Positions 1 to 8,349 of a stretch of DNA of 34,021 nt are shown here, piece after piece. A program made the position numbers and the translations under genes. The notes beneath the pieces were generated by a model that saw nothing but the letters and a program-made list of their open reading frames with translations, did no database searches and was not told the DNA's origin. Every line of letters begins with the position of its first letter. The first letter of the stretch is position 1. Source of the DNA: Gemmatimonadota bacterium (GTDB lineage Bacteria; JAAXHH01); contig VXRC01000040.1 in NCBI GenBank assembly GCA_009838645.1, positions 1 to 34,021 on the forward strand, in the 5' to 3' direction.

Positions 1-1
1 G

Positions 2-850
2 TGGGCGGTGGGCGCCGGGTCGTCGGATCTGCTGTTCGCCATCGGTCACGCTTACGTTCGCGAGGGCACGGAGGTCGTGGAAAGCCTGCCGGGATTCGGT
101 TTCATCACCCGGTTCGCCGGCGTGGCCAACGCGGAACCGGTTCGGGTTCCCTTGCTGGAAGGCATGAAACCCGATCTGAACGGTCTCAGCGCGGCCGTGA
201 CCGACCGGACCGCCATGGTCGTCGTGACCACCCCCGGCAATCCCACGGGCCAGTTGACCCCTATGTCGCAGTTAAGGCCCTTTGTGGAGTCGATCCCCGA
301 GCGTGTACTGGTCCTCGTCGATGAAGCCTATATCGAATTCGCAGAGAACGAGGCAGACCGCGAAGGCGCGGCGTCGCTGGTCGCGGATCACCCGAACGTC
401 ATCGTGACGCGCACTTTTTCCAAGGTCTTCGGCATGGCTGGCATGCGGGTGGGATATGCAGTCGCCCAACCGGAGGTGATCGAGCGGATCGGCCGCCACC
501 GGGCCAACACGCTCACCCTGCTGTCCACCCACGCCGCGTCTGCGGCCCTCGACGACACGGACCACCTGAGGCGGTCACAGGAACTGGTAAGCCGGGGGAA
601 ACGCTATTTCTACGAGCAGCTGGACGCCATGGGCATCGAATACGCGCCCAGCGAGTCGAGCTTCGTGATGATGAATATGAAGACCGACGTGGACGAACTC
701 GTCCGCCGGCTGCGCGAGGAACACAACGTCCTGGTGGGCAACGCGAGGGCGCGCTGGAATATCGAAGGCTGGATCCGTGTTACCGCCGGCCTGCCCGAGG
801 AGAACGAGGCGTTCATCGCTGCGCTTAAGAAGGTGCTGGTGAGCAGTTAG
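2..850 (+). CDS. hisC: HisC-like class I/II aminotransferase, 5'-truncated
   Basis: Fold-type I PLP aminotransferase most like histidinol-phosphate aminotransferase (imidazole-acetol phosphate + glutamate, histidine pathway). The frame is open to the left window edge and the first visible residues (GAGSSDLLF) match an internal HisC segment, so the N-terminal quarter is missing and the GTG at 8 is not the real start. Visible motifs are TPGNPTG (substrate/PLP loop), VDEAYIEF (Asp and Tyr that hold the PLP ring) and TFSKVFGMAGMRVGY with the Schiff-base lysine codon at 422-424. The C-terminal small domain has the usual arginine in GWIRVTAGLPEEN. It ends at TAG 848-850 and converges on hicB. No other his gene is visible, so a related aromatic or tyrosine aminotransferase role is possible. 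Family certain; exact substrate inferred. Confidence 0.85.
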   Translation, partial: WAVGAGSSDLLFAIGHAYVREGTEVVESLPGFGFITRFAGVANAEPVRVPLLEGMKPDLNGLSAAVTDRTAMVVVTTPGNPTGQLTPMSQLRPFVESIPERVLVLVDEAYIEFAENEADREGAASLVADHPNVIVTRTFSKVFGMAGMRVGYAVAQPEVIERIGRHRANTLTLLSTHAASAALDDTDHLRRSQELVSRGKRYFYEQLDAMGIEYAPSESSFVMMNMKTDVDELVRRLREEHNVLVGNARARWNIEGWIRVTAGLPEENEAFIAALKKVLVSS

Positions 851-906
851 ACGTAAGGCGTGTCTGACGGGCGGCTGAAACCGTAAAGCCCGCAAGGGAA
901 ACACAT

Positions 907-1320
907 CTAGTGAAGGGAATCCCGCACGTACAGGTGCCGGCCGATAGCGCCCATGGCCGCGTCCATCTGGTCCATGCGGGATTTGTGCTGCACGTCCAGT
1001 ACCCGGTCCACCTGCGGTAGGTGCCAGCCGAGGTGCCGGGCCAGTTCCGCCTTGCCAACACCCTGTTCTCTCATACCCCGGTACAGCATCACCTTGACGG
1101 CAGTGAGTGTCGGTAACTTGGCGGTGTCCCGTCCCCTGGACGGCAATGGGATGTCCAGGCCGTCATGTACGCGGGCTGCGATCGCCTCCTCCAGCGCGTC
1201 GACTGCACGGGCGATTGCCTCCTCCCGGTCCTTTCCGAACGTCGTATGTTCCGGAAAGTCCGGTGACGTAACCAATACGGAATCATCGTCTGCTTCGAGT
1301 ATTACCGGATATAGAAGCAT
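907..1320 (-). CDS. hicB: HicB-family antitoxin with C-terminal HTH, no HicA visible
   Basis: A 137-aa protein with the organisation of E. coli HicB. Residues 1-50 form the partial RNase-H-like HicB fold (YPVILEAD, then SPDFPEHTTFG and a helix EEAIARAVDALEEAI). A linker with IPLPS follows, then a C-terminal helix-turn-helix of the HicB/Xre type (KAELARHLGWHLPQVDRVLDV, here split for reading as KAELARHLG and HLPQVDRVL). I chose ATG 1320 because it gives the family N-terminus and has an AAAGGG box 9 nt upstream; an ATG at 1359 would add 13 residues unlike the family and overlap the permease gene. In known systems HicB neutralises the HicA mRNA interferase and represses the operon. No HicA-sized reading frame lies on either side (850-907, or upstream where the permease ends 28 nt away). 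It is therefore an orphan regulator or a relic. It converges with hisC. Confidence 0.85.
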   Translation of the reverse strand: MLLYPVILEADDDSVLVTSPDFPEHTTFGKDREEAIARAVDALEEAIAARVHDGLDIPLPSRGRDTAKLPTLTAVKVMLYRGMREQGVGKAELARHLGWHLPQVDRVLDVQHKSRMDQMDAAMGAIGRHLYVRDSLH

Positions 1321-1348
1321 CAGTTCAGCCCTTTCTTTTAATCCCCCC

Positions 1349-3760
1349 TCACTCCCCATGCACCGCGTCCGCCGGGTTGGCCGTGGCCGCCTTGAACGCC
1401 TGGTATCCCACCGTCAGCCAGGAAATGATCAGCGCGGCCAGACCGGCCAGTACGAAAACGCCGATACCCAGTTCGACGCGGTAAGGGAAGTCCTCGAGCC
1501 ACGCGCCCATGGCGAGGTATCCCACGGGGGCGCCGATCACGAAGGCCAGCAGGACCAGCTTCGTAAAGTCCGCGGACAATAGCACGATAACGTTCGGTAT
1601 GGTTGCGCCGAGGACCTTGCGGATCCCGATCTCCCGAGTCCGCTGTTCGGCCATGTAGGACGAAAGGCCCAGGAGGCCCAGGCAGGCGATCAGCATGGAA
1701 AGCGCGGCGCCGGCGATGAATACGCTGCCCAGCCGTTGTTCGGCGGAGTACAGTTGCTCAAGGTTCGCGTCGAGAAAGGAGATCTCCATGGCCGGGTGGT
1801 TCGGATAGGTTTGCCTCCACTGGTCCTGCAGGATCTCCATGCCCCGTCGCGGGTCCTCCCCCCGCATCCGGATGACCATGTACGGCCCGGGCGCGTTGAA
1901 CAGGATCATAAGGGGTTCAATGGGTTGGCGCAGCGAGTGCTGGTGGAAGTCCCTCATGACGCCGATCACCCGGTGCGACGGGGCGGTTTCCGGCGAACCC
2001 GCGAACCGGAAGGTCTTGTCGATCGCGTCTTCCCAACCCAGAGCGCGGACGGCGGTCTCGTTGATCAGGCAGGCCGATGAATCGGTGGCGAAGGCGGTGT
2101 CGAACGTACGTCCCGCGGCCAGCTCGAATCCCATGGTTTCCGCGAAGTCGAAGTCCCCCCAGATCGTCTGGAACACCGGGCTCTGGTCGGGCGGCAACCC
2201 CTCGGGCGTCAACAGGTTCAGGCTGGTCTGCGCGCCGGGTACGCTGCTCGAAGTACTCACCTGCAGGATCTCGGGATACTGCAGCACCGCATTCTTGTAG
2301 GCCCCATACCCCCCGAGGGCCGCTTCGTCCGGCATGCGGACGACCGCCAGGTGATCGCTTTCGAATCCCAACCGCTTGTTCTGCATGAACTCCAACTGGC
2401 TGAGGACCACGGCCGTGCCCACCATCATGAGGATAGAGACGCTGAACTGGAAGGTGATCAGTACCTTCCTGAGTACCGAATGGGAGGCGCCGGTCTTCAG
2501 CGCGCCGGTCAGCACGGCCACCGGCCTGAAGGAAGAGAGCAGGAAGGCGGGATATCCTCCGGCGGCGAAACCGACAAAAAGCGTGATAGCCGCCAGGGCC
2601 GGAACCAGCCACGTCGAACCGTAGTCCATGACCACGTCCTTGCCGGACAGCAGGATGAATTGCGGCAGCAGCAGGTGCACCAGAGCGAGGGCGATGACCA
2701 GCGCGAGCAGCGCGAGCAGTACCGATTCGCCGATGAACTGCCGGATCAACTGGATCCGCTGGGCGCCCAGGACCTTCCGGATCCCGACCTCCTGCGCCCT
2801 GCGGGCGGACCGGGCGGTGGACAGGTTCATGAAATTCACGCAGGCGATGACGAGAATGAAGACGGCCAGGGACGTGAAGATATAGACATAACGGATGTCG
2901 CTGTTGGGACGCAACTCGGCTTCGATATTGGAATGCAGGTAGATCTCCGTGAGCGGCTGCAGGTAGGGGTTGGCTTCTATGCCTGCGGATTGGAGCGTTT
3001 CGCCGAGGTATTTGTCCAGGAACGGGCGGAACCTGGATTCCATTTCCTCGCGCGTGGCGCCTTCCCGGAGCAGCAGATAGGTATACAGGTCGTGGTTGAA
3101 CCCGCCATTCTGAATGTCGTCTGGATCGCTGTAGTACAGTTGGTTCGGCGCCAGCGTGGTGAAGGAAGCCAGGAAATCGAAATGGAAGTGGGAGGTCCGC
3201 GGCATGTCCCGCATGATACCCGTCACGGTGAACTCGTAGAGGTCGTCCCCCGTGATCACCTTCCCGATCGGGTTCTCGTCTCCGAAGTACTTCTCGGCCA
3301 TGGACTCGGACAACACCACGGTATGCGGTTCGACCAGGGCGGTCGCGGGGTTCCCCTGTACGAGCGGGATGGTGAAGATGTCGAAGACCGACGAGTCCGC
3401 GAAAATGAAGTACCGCTCGTAGAATCGATTCTCCTCATACCGGATGAGCCAACGGGAACCCGGCGGCTTGATCCGGGTGTATAGCTCGATTTCCGGATAG
3501 TCCCGCGCAAGGACCGGCGCCCAGGGCGGGGGCGTGACGGCCGCTTCGATCGACCGACCCGTTATCGTGGCGGATTCCGCGATGCGGTAGATACGGTCTT
3601 TTTTCTCATGATGCTGGTCGTAGGCGAGTTCGTCCTGCATGTAGAGCAGGATCAGCACGCAGCTCGCCATGCCGATGGCCAGCCCGAGGACGTTGATGGC
3701 CGAATAGCCCTTGTGCCTGAGCAGGTTTCGTAAGGCGACGGTCAGGTAGTTTCGGATCAT
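1349..3760 (-). CDS. ABC transporter permease, MacB_PCD/FtsX type (paralogue 1)
   Basis: An 803-aa inner-membrane permease of the duplicated FtsX type. Order: N-terminal TM helix (INVLGLAIGMASCVLILLY), periplasmic MacB_PCD domain (about 45-280), three TM helices with the coupling-helix motif EVGIRKVLGAQ, a second half starting with TM VLITFQFSVSILMMVG, a second periplasmic domain, and three final TM helices with EIGIRKVLGAT, ending ANPADAVHGE. Such proteins pair with a LolD/MacB-type ATPase and act as mechanotransmission exporters or lipoprotein/peptide transporters; no ATPase is in the window. ATG 3760 is preferred over GTG 3784: it gives the same length and N-terminus as the adjacent paralogue, and a promoter lies directly upstream (3767-3795), so GTG 3784 would fall inside its spacer. 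There is no Shine-Dalgarno, so the mRNA may be leaderless. Substrate unknown. Confidence 0.9.
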   Translation of the reverse strand: MIRNYLTVALRNLLRHKGYSAINVLGLAIGMASCVLILLYMQDELAYDQHHEKKDRIYRIAESATITGRSIEAAVTPPPWAPVLARDYPEIELYTRIKPPGSRWLIRYEENRFYERYFIFADSSVFDIFTIPLVQGNPATALVEPHTVVLSESMAEKYFGDENPIGKVITGDDLYEFTVTGIMRDMPRTSHFHFDFLASFTTLAPNQLYYSDPDDIQNGGFNHDLYTYLLLREGATREEMESRFRPFLDKYLGETLQSAGIEANPYLQPLTEIYLHSNIEAELRPNSDIRYVYIFTSLAVFILVIACVNFMNLSTARSARRAQEVGIRKVLGAQRIQLIRQFIGESVLLALLALVIALALVHLLLPQFILLSGKDVVMDYGSTWLVPALAAITLFVGFAAGGYPAFLLSSFRPVAVLTGALKTGASHSVLRKVLITFQFSVSILMMVGTAVVLSQLEFMQNKRLGFESDHLAVVRMPDEAALGGYGAYKNAVLQYPEILQVSTSSSVPGAQTSLNLLTPEGLPPDQSPVFQTIWGDFDFAETMGFELAAGRTFDTAFATDSSACLINETAVRALGWEDAIDKTFRFAGSPETAPSHRVIGVMRDFHQHSLRQPIEPLMILFNAPGPYMVIRMRGEDPRRGMEILQDQWRQTYPNHPAMEISFLDANLEQLYSAEQRLGSVFIAGAALSMLIACLGLLGLSSYMAEQRTREIGIRKVLGATIPNVIVLLSADFTKLVLLAFVIGAPVGYLAMGAWLEDFPYRVELGIGVFVLAGLAALIISWLTVGYQAFKAATANPADAVHGE

Positions 3761-3766
3761 TTGCTT

Positions 3767-3795
3767 ATTGTATCGCCAAACCACCCCGAAATCAA
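3767..3795 (-). promoter_or_regulatory. Sigma70-like promoter for permease 1, predicts leaderless mRNA
   Basis: Read on the minus strand: -35 TTGATT (3790-3795), 17-nt spacer, -10 TACAAT (3767-3772). Only 6 nt separate the -10 box from ATG 3760, so the expected transcription start is the A of the start codon. No Shine-Dalgarno is present. It lies in the 171-bp gap between the two permease genes and implies the second gene can be expressed independently of the first. Confidence 0.55.
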
Positions 3796-3931
3796 CGCCG
3801 AAGCAGCGACAGGATTGCCCGGGGTCGGTACGCTGGGATCAAGGCAGGGGTTGGTGCGCGGGGACTAGTGGGCAGGAAGCGCAGTCAGGAAGCAGTACAT
3901 TGTGGGCAGGCGGCAGGCACGGCCCTGCATC

Positions 3932-6343
3932 TCACTCTGCGTGAACCGCGTCCGCCGGGTTGGCGGTCGCGGCTTTAAAGGCCTGGTATCCCACCGTCAG
4001 CCAGGCGATAGACAACGCGGCGAGGCCCGCGAGAATGAACACCCCCGGTCCCGGCTCGATTCGGTAGGGGAAACCCTCGAGCCAGGCCTGTATGACATAG
4101 TAACTCGCCGGCGTGCCGACTACGAATGCCAGCAGGACCAGCTTCGTAAAGTCCCTGGACAACAGCAGGATCACGTTGGTAATCGTGGCGCCGAGGACCT
4201 TGCGAACCCCAATCTCCCGGGTCCGTTGTTCGGCCATGAAGGACGAGAGGCCCAGCAGTCCCAGGCAGGCGATGAGGATGGAAAGGACGGCGCCGGCAAC
4301 GAACACGGAACCCAGCCGTTGTTCGGCCTGGTAGAGTTGCTCCAGGTCTTCATCGAGAAAGGTATACTCCATGGCGGGATGGCCTGGATAGATCCGCTGC
4401 CATTGTTCCTGAATCACCTCCAATCCGCGTGATACGTTGCTTCCCTGTATTCGTATTACCATGAACGCGGATGGTTCCGAGATCACCTGTATCATCAGCG
4501 GTTCGATGGGCTGGTGCAAGGACTGGTTGTGGAAATCCTCCATGACGCCGATGACGCTCAGCATAGGCTCGTCGTCGGAAGCGCCCGTAATCCTGTAGGT
4601 CTTGCCGATAGGATTCTCCCAACCCAGGGCGCGCACGGCTGCTTCGTTGATCAGGCAGGCGGTGGAGTCCGAGCCGAATTCACGGGAAAACGACCGGCCC
4701 GACACCAAGTTGATATCCATGGTTTCCACAAAGTCGTAGTCCGTCCAGATCATCTGGTAAAGCGGGCTCTCATCCTCCTGCACACCTTCCGGCGTAACCA
4801 GGTTGAGACTGGGCGGACTGCCGGGTACGCTGGTCGCAGAACTCACGTTCACGATTTCAGGATACTGCAGGGCCGCGTTTTTGTACGCCGGATACCCCTT
4901 GATGGCGTCTTCATCCGGCAGACGAACGACCACCAGGTGATCTTTGTCGAAGCCCAGTTTCTTGTTCTGCATGTACGCCAGCTGATCGTGGATCACGACC
5001 GTTCCGACGATCATGACGATGGAGACGATAAACTGGAAAGAGATCAGTACCTTTCGCAGCAGTGAACCGGAAGCGCCCGCTTTCAGCGCGCCCGTAAGCA
5101 CGGCCACCGGCCTGAAGGAAGAGAGGACGAAGGCGGGATAGCCTCCCGCGACGATGCCCGTAAAGAGGGCGATGCCCAAAAGCACCGGCGCCAGCCACGT
5201 GGACTGGTAGTCCATCACCAGCGACTTGCCGGAAAGCGCGTTGAACTGCGGCAGAAGCAGGTGAACCAGTCCCAGCGCAAAGACGAGCGCGATCACGGCA
5301 TACAGTACGGATTCTCCCACGAACTGCTTGATCAGTTGTTGCCGCTGGGCGCCGAGGACTTTCCGAATGCCCACTTCCTGTGCCCTGCGGGCGGATCGGG
5401 CCGTGGACAGGTTCATGAAATTGACGCACGCGATCAGGAGGAGAAACACGGCCAGCGAAGAGAAGATGTACACGTAACGGATATCGCTGTTTGGCGCGAT
5501 TTCACCTTCCAGGCTGGAATGCAGATGGATATCGGTGACTGGCTGCAGGTAGGGTGTGGCCACAATGCCGATGGATTTCAGCAATTCACCCAGGTATCTG
5601 TCCAGAAACCCGGGGAGTTCTCTCTCAAGGGTTTCGGGCCCGTAACCGTCTTCCAGCAGAAAATAGGTGTACAGCGTATGGTTGAATGCGTTCCCCTGCA
5701 TCGAGGAGGGCTCCCCATAAAGCCTGTGCGGCGCCAGCGAGGCGTAGGAAGCCAGGAAGTCGGCGTGGAAGTGCGAGTTCGCCGGCATGTCCTTCATGAT
5801 GCCTGTGATCGTAAACTCATAGCGGCCATCCCCGGTAATCACCTTGCCGATCGGATTTTCATTCCCGAAGTACTTGTCCGCCATGGACTGCGACAGTACC
5901 ACTGTATGAGGTTCGGCCAGGGCCGTTTCGGCTTTGCCCTGGACGAGAGGGAGCGTGAAAACATCGAAAACCGATGAATCCGCGAAGATGAAGTACCGTT
6001 CGTAGAACCGCTTGTCATCATACCGGATCAGCCAGCGGGAATTCGGCGGCTTGATCCGGGTGTACGCTTCGATCCCAGGATAGTCCGTCGCGAGTGCCGG
6101 AGCCCAGGGCGGGGGCGTGACCGCGGCCTCGACAGGCCTGCCCGCCACCGTCGCGGATTCCACCAGACGGTATATCCGGTCGCTCTTTTCATGAAACCCG
6201 TCGTAGCTGAGTTCGTCCTGCACGTAGAGCATGATCAGCACACAGCTGGCCATACCGATGGCCAGCCCCAGGACGTTGATCGCCGAATAGCCCTTGTACT
6301 TCAGCAGATGTCTTAATACGACGGTCATGTAGTTTTTGAGCAA
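3932..6343 (-). CDS. ABC transporter permease, MacB_PCD/FtsX type (paralogue 2)
   Basis: An 803-aa paralogue of the neighbouring permease with the same length and domain order: TM1, MacB_PCD, TM2-4 with EVGIRKVLGAQ, TM5, second PCD, TM6-8 with EIGVRKVLGAT, C-terminus ANPADAVHAE. The TM and coupling regions are near identical between the two, while the periplasmic domains differ more (for example the segments after SHFHADFLASY). That fits a tandem duplication with the substrate-facing parts diverging. The start is TTG 6343, which aligns with paralogue 1 (MLKNYMT versus MIRNYLT) and has GGGGGTG about 7 nt upstream; ATG 6328 is the alternative. It is transcribed first, 171 bp before paralogue 1. 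No ATPase gene is present, so the partner must be encoded elsewhere. Substrate unknown. Confidence 0.9.
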   Translation of the reverse strand: MLKNYMTVVLRHLLKYKGYSAINVLGLAIGMASCVLIMLYVQDELSYDGFHEKSDRIYRLVESATVAGRPVEAAVTPPPWAPALATDYPGIEAYTRIKPPNSRWLIRYDDKRFYERYFIFADSSVFDVFTLPLVQGKAETALAEPHTVVLSQSMADKYFGNENPIGKVITGDGRYEFTITGIMKDMPANSHFHADFLASYASLAPHRLYGEPSSMQGNAFNHTLYTYFLLEDGYGPETLERELPGFLDRYLGELLKSIGIVATPYLQPVTDIHLHSSLEGEIAPNSDIRYVYIFSSLAVFLLLIACVNFMNLSTARSARRAQEVGIRKVLGAQRQQLIKQFVGESVLYAVIALVFALGLVHLLLPQFNALSGKSLVMDYQSTWLAPVLLGIALFTGIVAGGYPAFVLSSFRPVAVLTGALKAGASGSLLRKVLISFQFIVSIVMIVGTVVIHDQLAYMQNKKLGFDKDHLVVVRLPDEDAIKGYPAYKNAALQYPEIVNVSSATSVPGSPPSLNLVTPEGVQEDESPLYQMIWTDYDFVETMDINLVSGRSFSREFGSDSTACLINEAAVRALGWENPIGKTYRITGASDDEPMLSVIGVMEDFHNQSLHQPIEPLMIQVISEPSAFMVIRIQGSNVSRGLEVIQEQWQRIYPGHPAMEYTFLDEDLEQLYQAEQRLGSVFVAGAVLSILIACLGLLGLSSFMAEQRTREIGVRKVLGATITNVILLLSRDFTKLVLLAFVVGTPASYYVIQAWLEGFPYRIEPGPGVFILAGLAALSIAWLTVGYQAFKAATANPADAVHAE

Positions 6344-6383
6344 GAAGCACCCCCGTTGTAAAAGAAGGGCTGTACGGTTTCAG

Positions 6384-6505
6384 GACACAGTTCCCCGATT
6401 CGAATCTTCGAGGATCTGGCATTAAGACTCAATGTAACCGGTTAAAGTTGCGGGACACAGTTCAAACTGAAGGAAGGCTGTAGCTCAATTATCAAACTGA
6501 TCTGG
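6384..6505. repeat. Short direct repeats upstream of the permease pair
   Basis: The 186-bp gap 6344-6529 between the symporter stop and permease 2 is less GC-rich than its surroundings. It holds GGACACAGTTC twice (6384-6394 and 6453-6463), TCAAACTGA twice (6462-6470 and 6492-6500) and GATCTGG twice (6414-6420 and 6499-6505). These could be operator half-sites for the permease operon or the remains of a small duplication. I found no convincing promoter or intrinsic terminator in the gap. Confidence 0.4.
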
Positions 6506-6529
6506 ATGTGTACAACTACGGCAGGAGTG

Positions 6530-8236
6530 CTACCAAAGCACCCCGAACAGCAAGGCCGAAGCGATGGCCAGGTAGCCCAGGGCCAGTACGCCGGGACGGC
6601 GGAACAGCGGCAATCCCCCGGGCGGCAGCTTGAAGGGATAGGCGCCACGGATCGGCGTCTCCATCAGTGTCTTCTGCAGCCAGGTGCCTTCGAGGGTTTT
6701 CAGCCGGTGGACCATGCGGTTGCGCACCGAGGGGATGTCGTTTTCCCGCGCGTAGACGAGTCCTTCCAGGTCCTCGTCGGACATGGGACCACGCCTGAGC
6801 GTGATCAGCGTGGACGCGACCAGCATGCCGCCGGCGGGCAGCACGATGTTCCACAGGTAGGTCCACCAGGTGTTGGTGTACCAGACCGGCAGGCCCCATT
6901 CCAGGCTTTCGCCCAGGATCGCCGTTACGCCGTAGAGCAGTCCGACGAGCAGGCCCACGATGCCGGTCGAGCGGTGCACGCGGGTGAAGACCCCCATGAG
7001 GATGACCGTCATGAGGGGTACGGCGACGGCGCCGGCCAGCCGGAGGTAGAAGGCCAGCATGCCCTCCTGGATGAAGGGCACGTAGGCGAATCCCAGGGCC
7101 ATGATGAAGGGGGCCGTGACGCGGCCCACGCGGGTATAGTGGGCGTCCGACGCGCGTTTCACGATGAACCGGGCGTAGATGTCGCGGACGAAGAGGCTCG
7201 ATATGCCGATGCCGATGGAGTCGAAGGTGGAATACCCGCCCGCGATGAGCCCCGCCACGACGATCCCGATGAGTCCGTGGGGCAGGTAGGCCTGGATCAT
7301 CAGGGGATAGGCCTGGTCGATGGTTTCCAGGGCGGGGAAGTCCGCCCGGGCCATGGGGCCCATGGTGATGTTGAACCAGAGGCACACGGCCGTGGCCGTG
7401 CTGGCCACCACCGCGGCCATCTTGAAATCCCATTCCGACCGGGCGCCCAGGAACCGGATGGCCTCGTACTGGTTGATGACGGCGTACATGGTCAGCACGA
7501 CGATGAAGCTGAGGATGACCACGACCGCGGGGACGCCCGGCGGCGCGTAACCGCCCACGTGGAGCATCACGTCGGGCAGTCCGGGGTCCACGGCGGCCAG
7601 GCGCTCGTTCAGCCCCGCCCATCCGCCGCCCCGGACCCAGACCACGATCCAGAGCACGAAGGATCCGATGATCATGGCCACGCCCTGGACGGCGTCGGTA
7701 AACACCCCGGCCTGCAGGCCGCCGCGGACCACATAGAGAGTCGCGGACGCGGCCACCGCCACCACGACGAACCAGCTGGCGGTCGTGGAGAACCCGGCGA
7801 GGACGCTCAGCACCAGGTACATGGAGAAGAAGATGTTGGCGAGGACGTTGGTGCGGGACTGGATGTTGATGAGGACCGCCATGATGCGGACGGACGGCCC
7901 GAACCGGTATTCAAGCCACTCGGCGTTGGTGAAGACGCCCGACCGGTACATGGGCAGGATGACGAAGAAGCTGAGCACGAACCAGCCGATGGCGATCCCC
8001 AGCCACCACTGCGACAGCTGGGAGAGTCCGAACTGGTACGAGCCGCCGGCGATGGCCACGTAGTCGCCGCTGTCCACGGCGGTACCGAAGGCGGACAGGC
8101 CGATGGCCCACCAGGGCATGGACTTGGCCGCCAGGTACCAGTCGAAGCTTTCGCCTTTCTCCCGGAACGCCAGCAGGCCGTACAGGACGATGCCGCCGTT
8201 GACGAGAAAGACGATGGTCCAGTCTAGAAATGACAT
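6530..8236 (-). CDS. Sodium:solute symporter (SSF family)
   Basis: A 568-aa polytopic inner-membrane protein of the SSF family (SLC5/LeuT fold), which couples Na+ entry to uptake of sugars, sugar acids or other organic solutes. The N-terminal SFLDWTIVFLVN helix, the segment FDWYLAAKSMPWWAIGLSAFGTAVDSGDYVAIAG (read in pieces: WYLAAKSMPWW, then TAVDSGDYVAIAG) and VRGGLQAGVFTDAVQG are characteristic. About 13-14 hydrophobic helices are visible. A charged loop near residues 470-520 (RRGPMSDEDLEGLVYARE) precedes the final helix. The ATG has no Shine-Dalgarno and no promoter at leaderless distance. It lies 113 bp downstream of the SMP-30-like gene on the same strand and is probably co-transcribed, suggesting a sugar or sugar-lactone substrate by association. 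Substrate not determined. Confidence 0.9.
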   Translation of the reverse strand: MSFLDWTIVFLVNGGIVLYGLLAFREKGESFDWYLAAKSMPWWAIGLSAFGTAVDSGDYVAIAGGSYQFGLSQLSQWWLGIAIGWFVLSFFVILPMYRSGVFTNAEWLEYRFGPSVRIMAVLINIQSRTNVLANIFFSMYLVLSVLAGFSTTASWFVVVAVAASATLYVVRGGLQAGVFTDAVQGVAMIIGSFVLWIVVWVRGGGWAGLNERLAAVDPGLPDVMLHVGGYAPPGVPAVVVILSFIVVLTMYAVINQYEAIRFLGARSEWDFKMAAVVASTATAVCLWFNITMGPMARADFPALETIDQAYPLMIQAYLPHGLIGIVVAGLIAGGYSTFDSIGIGISSLFVRDIYARFIVKRASDAHYTRVGRVTAPFIMALGFAYVPFIQEGMLAFYLRLAGAVAVPLMTVILMGVFTRVHRSTGIVGLLVGLLYGVTAILGESLEWGLPVWYTNTWWTYLWNIVLPAGGMLVASTLITLRRGPMSDEDLEGLVYARENDIPSVRNRMVHRLKTLEGTWLQKTLMETPIRGAYPFKLPPGGLPLFRRPGVLALGYLAIASALLFGVLW

Positions 8237-8349
8237 GGGTCAGGGCAGCATGGGGCAAGGTGCCGGACCGGCCAGGTGACGGTTCGGATGGTCAACAAGC
8301 CGGTCCGACGTGGTTGTGGATCGTAGGGTAGCCGCTTCTATTCCCGCGT

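Noticed and set aside
851-906. Possible hicA or small RNA between hisC and hicB
   Set aside because: Too short for HicA and no stem-loop with a T-run.
1321-1359. ATG 1359 as start of hicB
   Set aside because: Adds 13 residues without family resemblance and overlaps the permease stop; ATG 1320 matches HicB.
3761-3784. GTG 3784 as start of permease 1
   Set aside because: It lies within the promoter spacer, and the paralogue aligns from ATG 3760 with identical length.
6506-8227. 573-codon plus-strand frame opposite the SSF symporter
   Set aside because: Antisense shadow; His/Asp/Gly-rich composition and no RBS, while the minus strand encodes an evident SSF protein.
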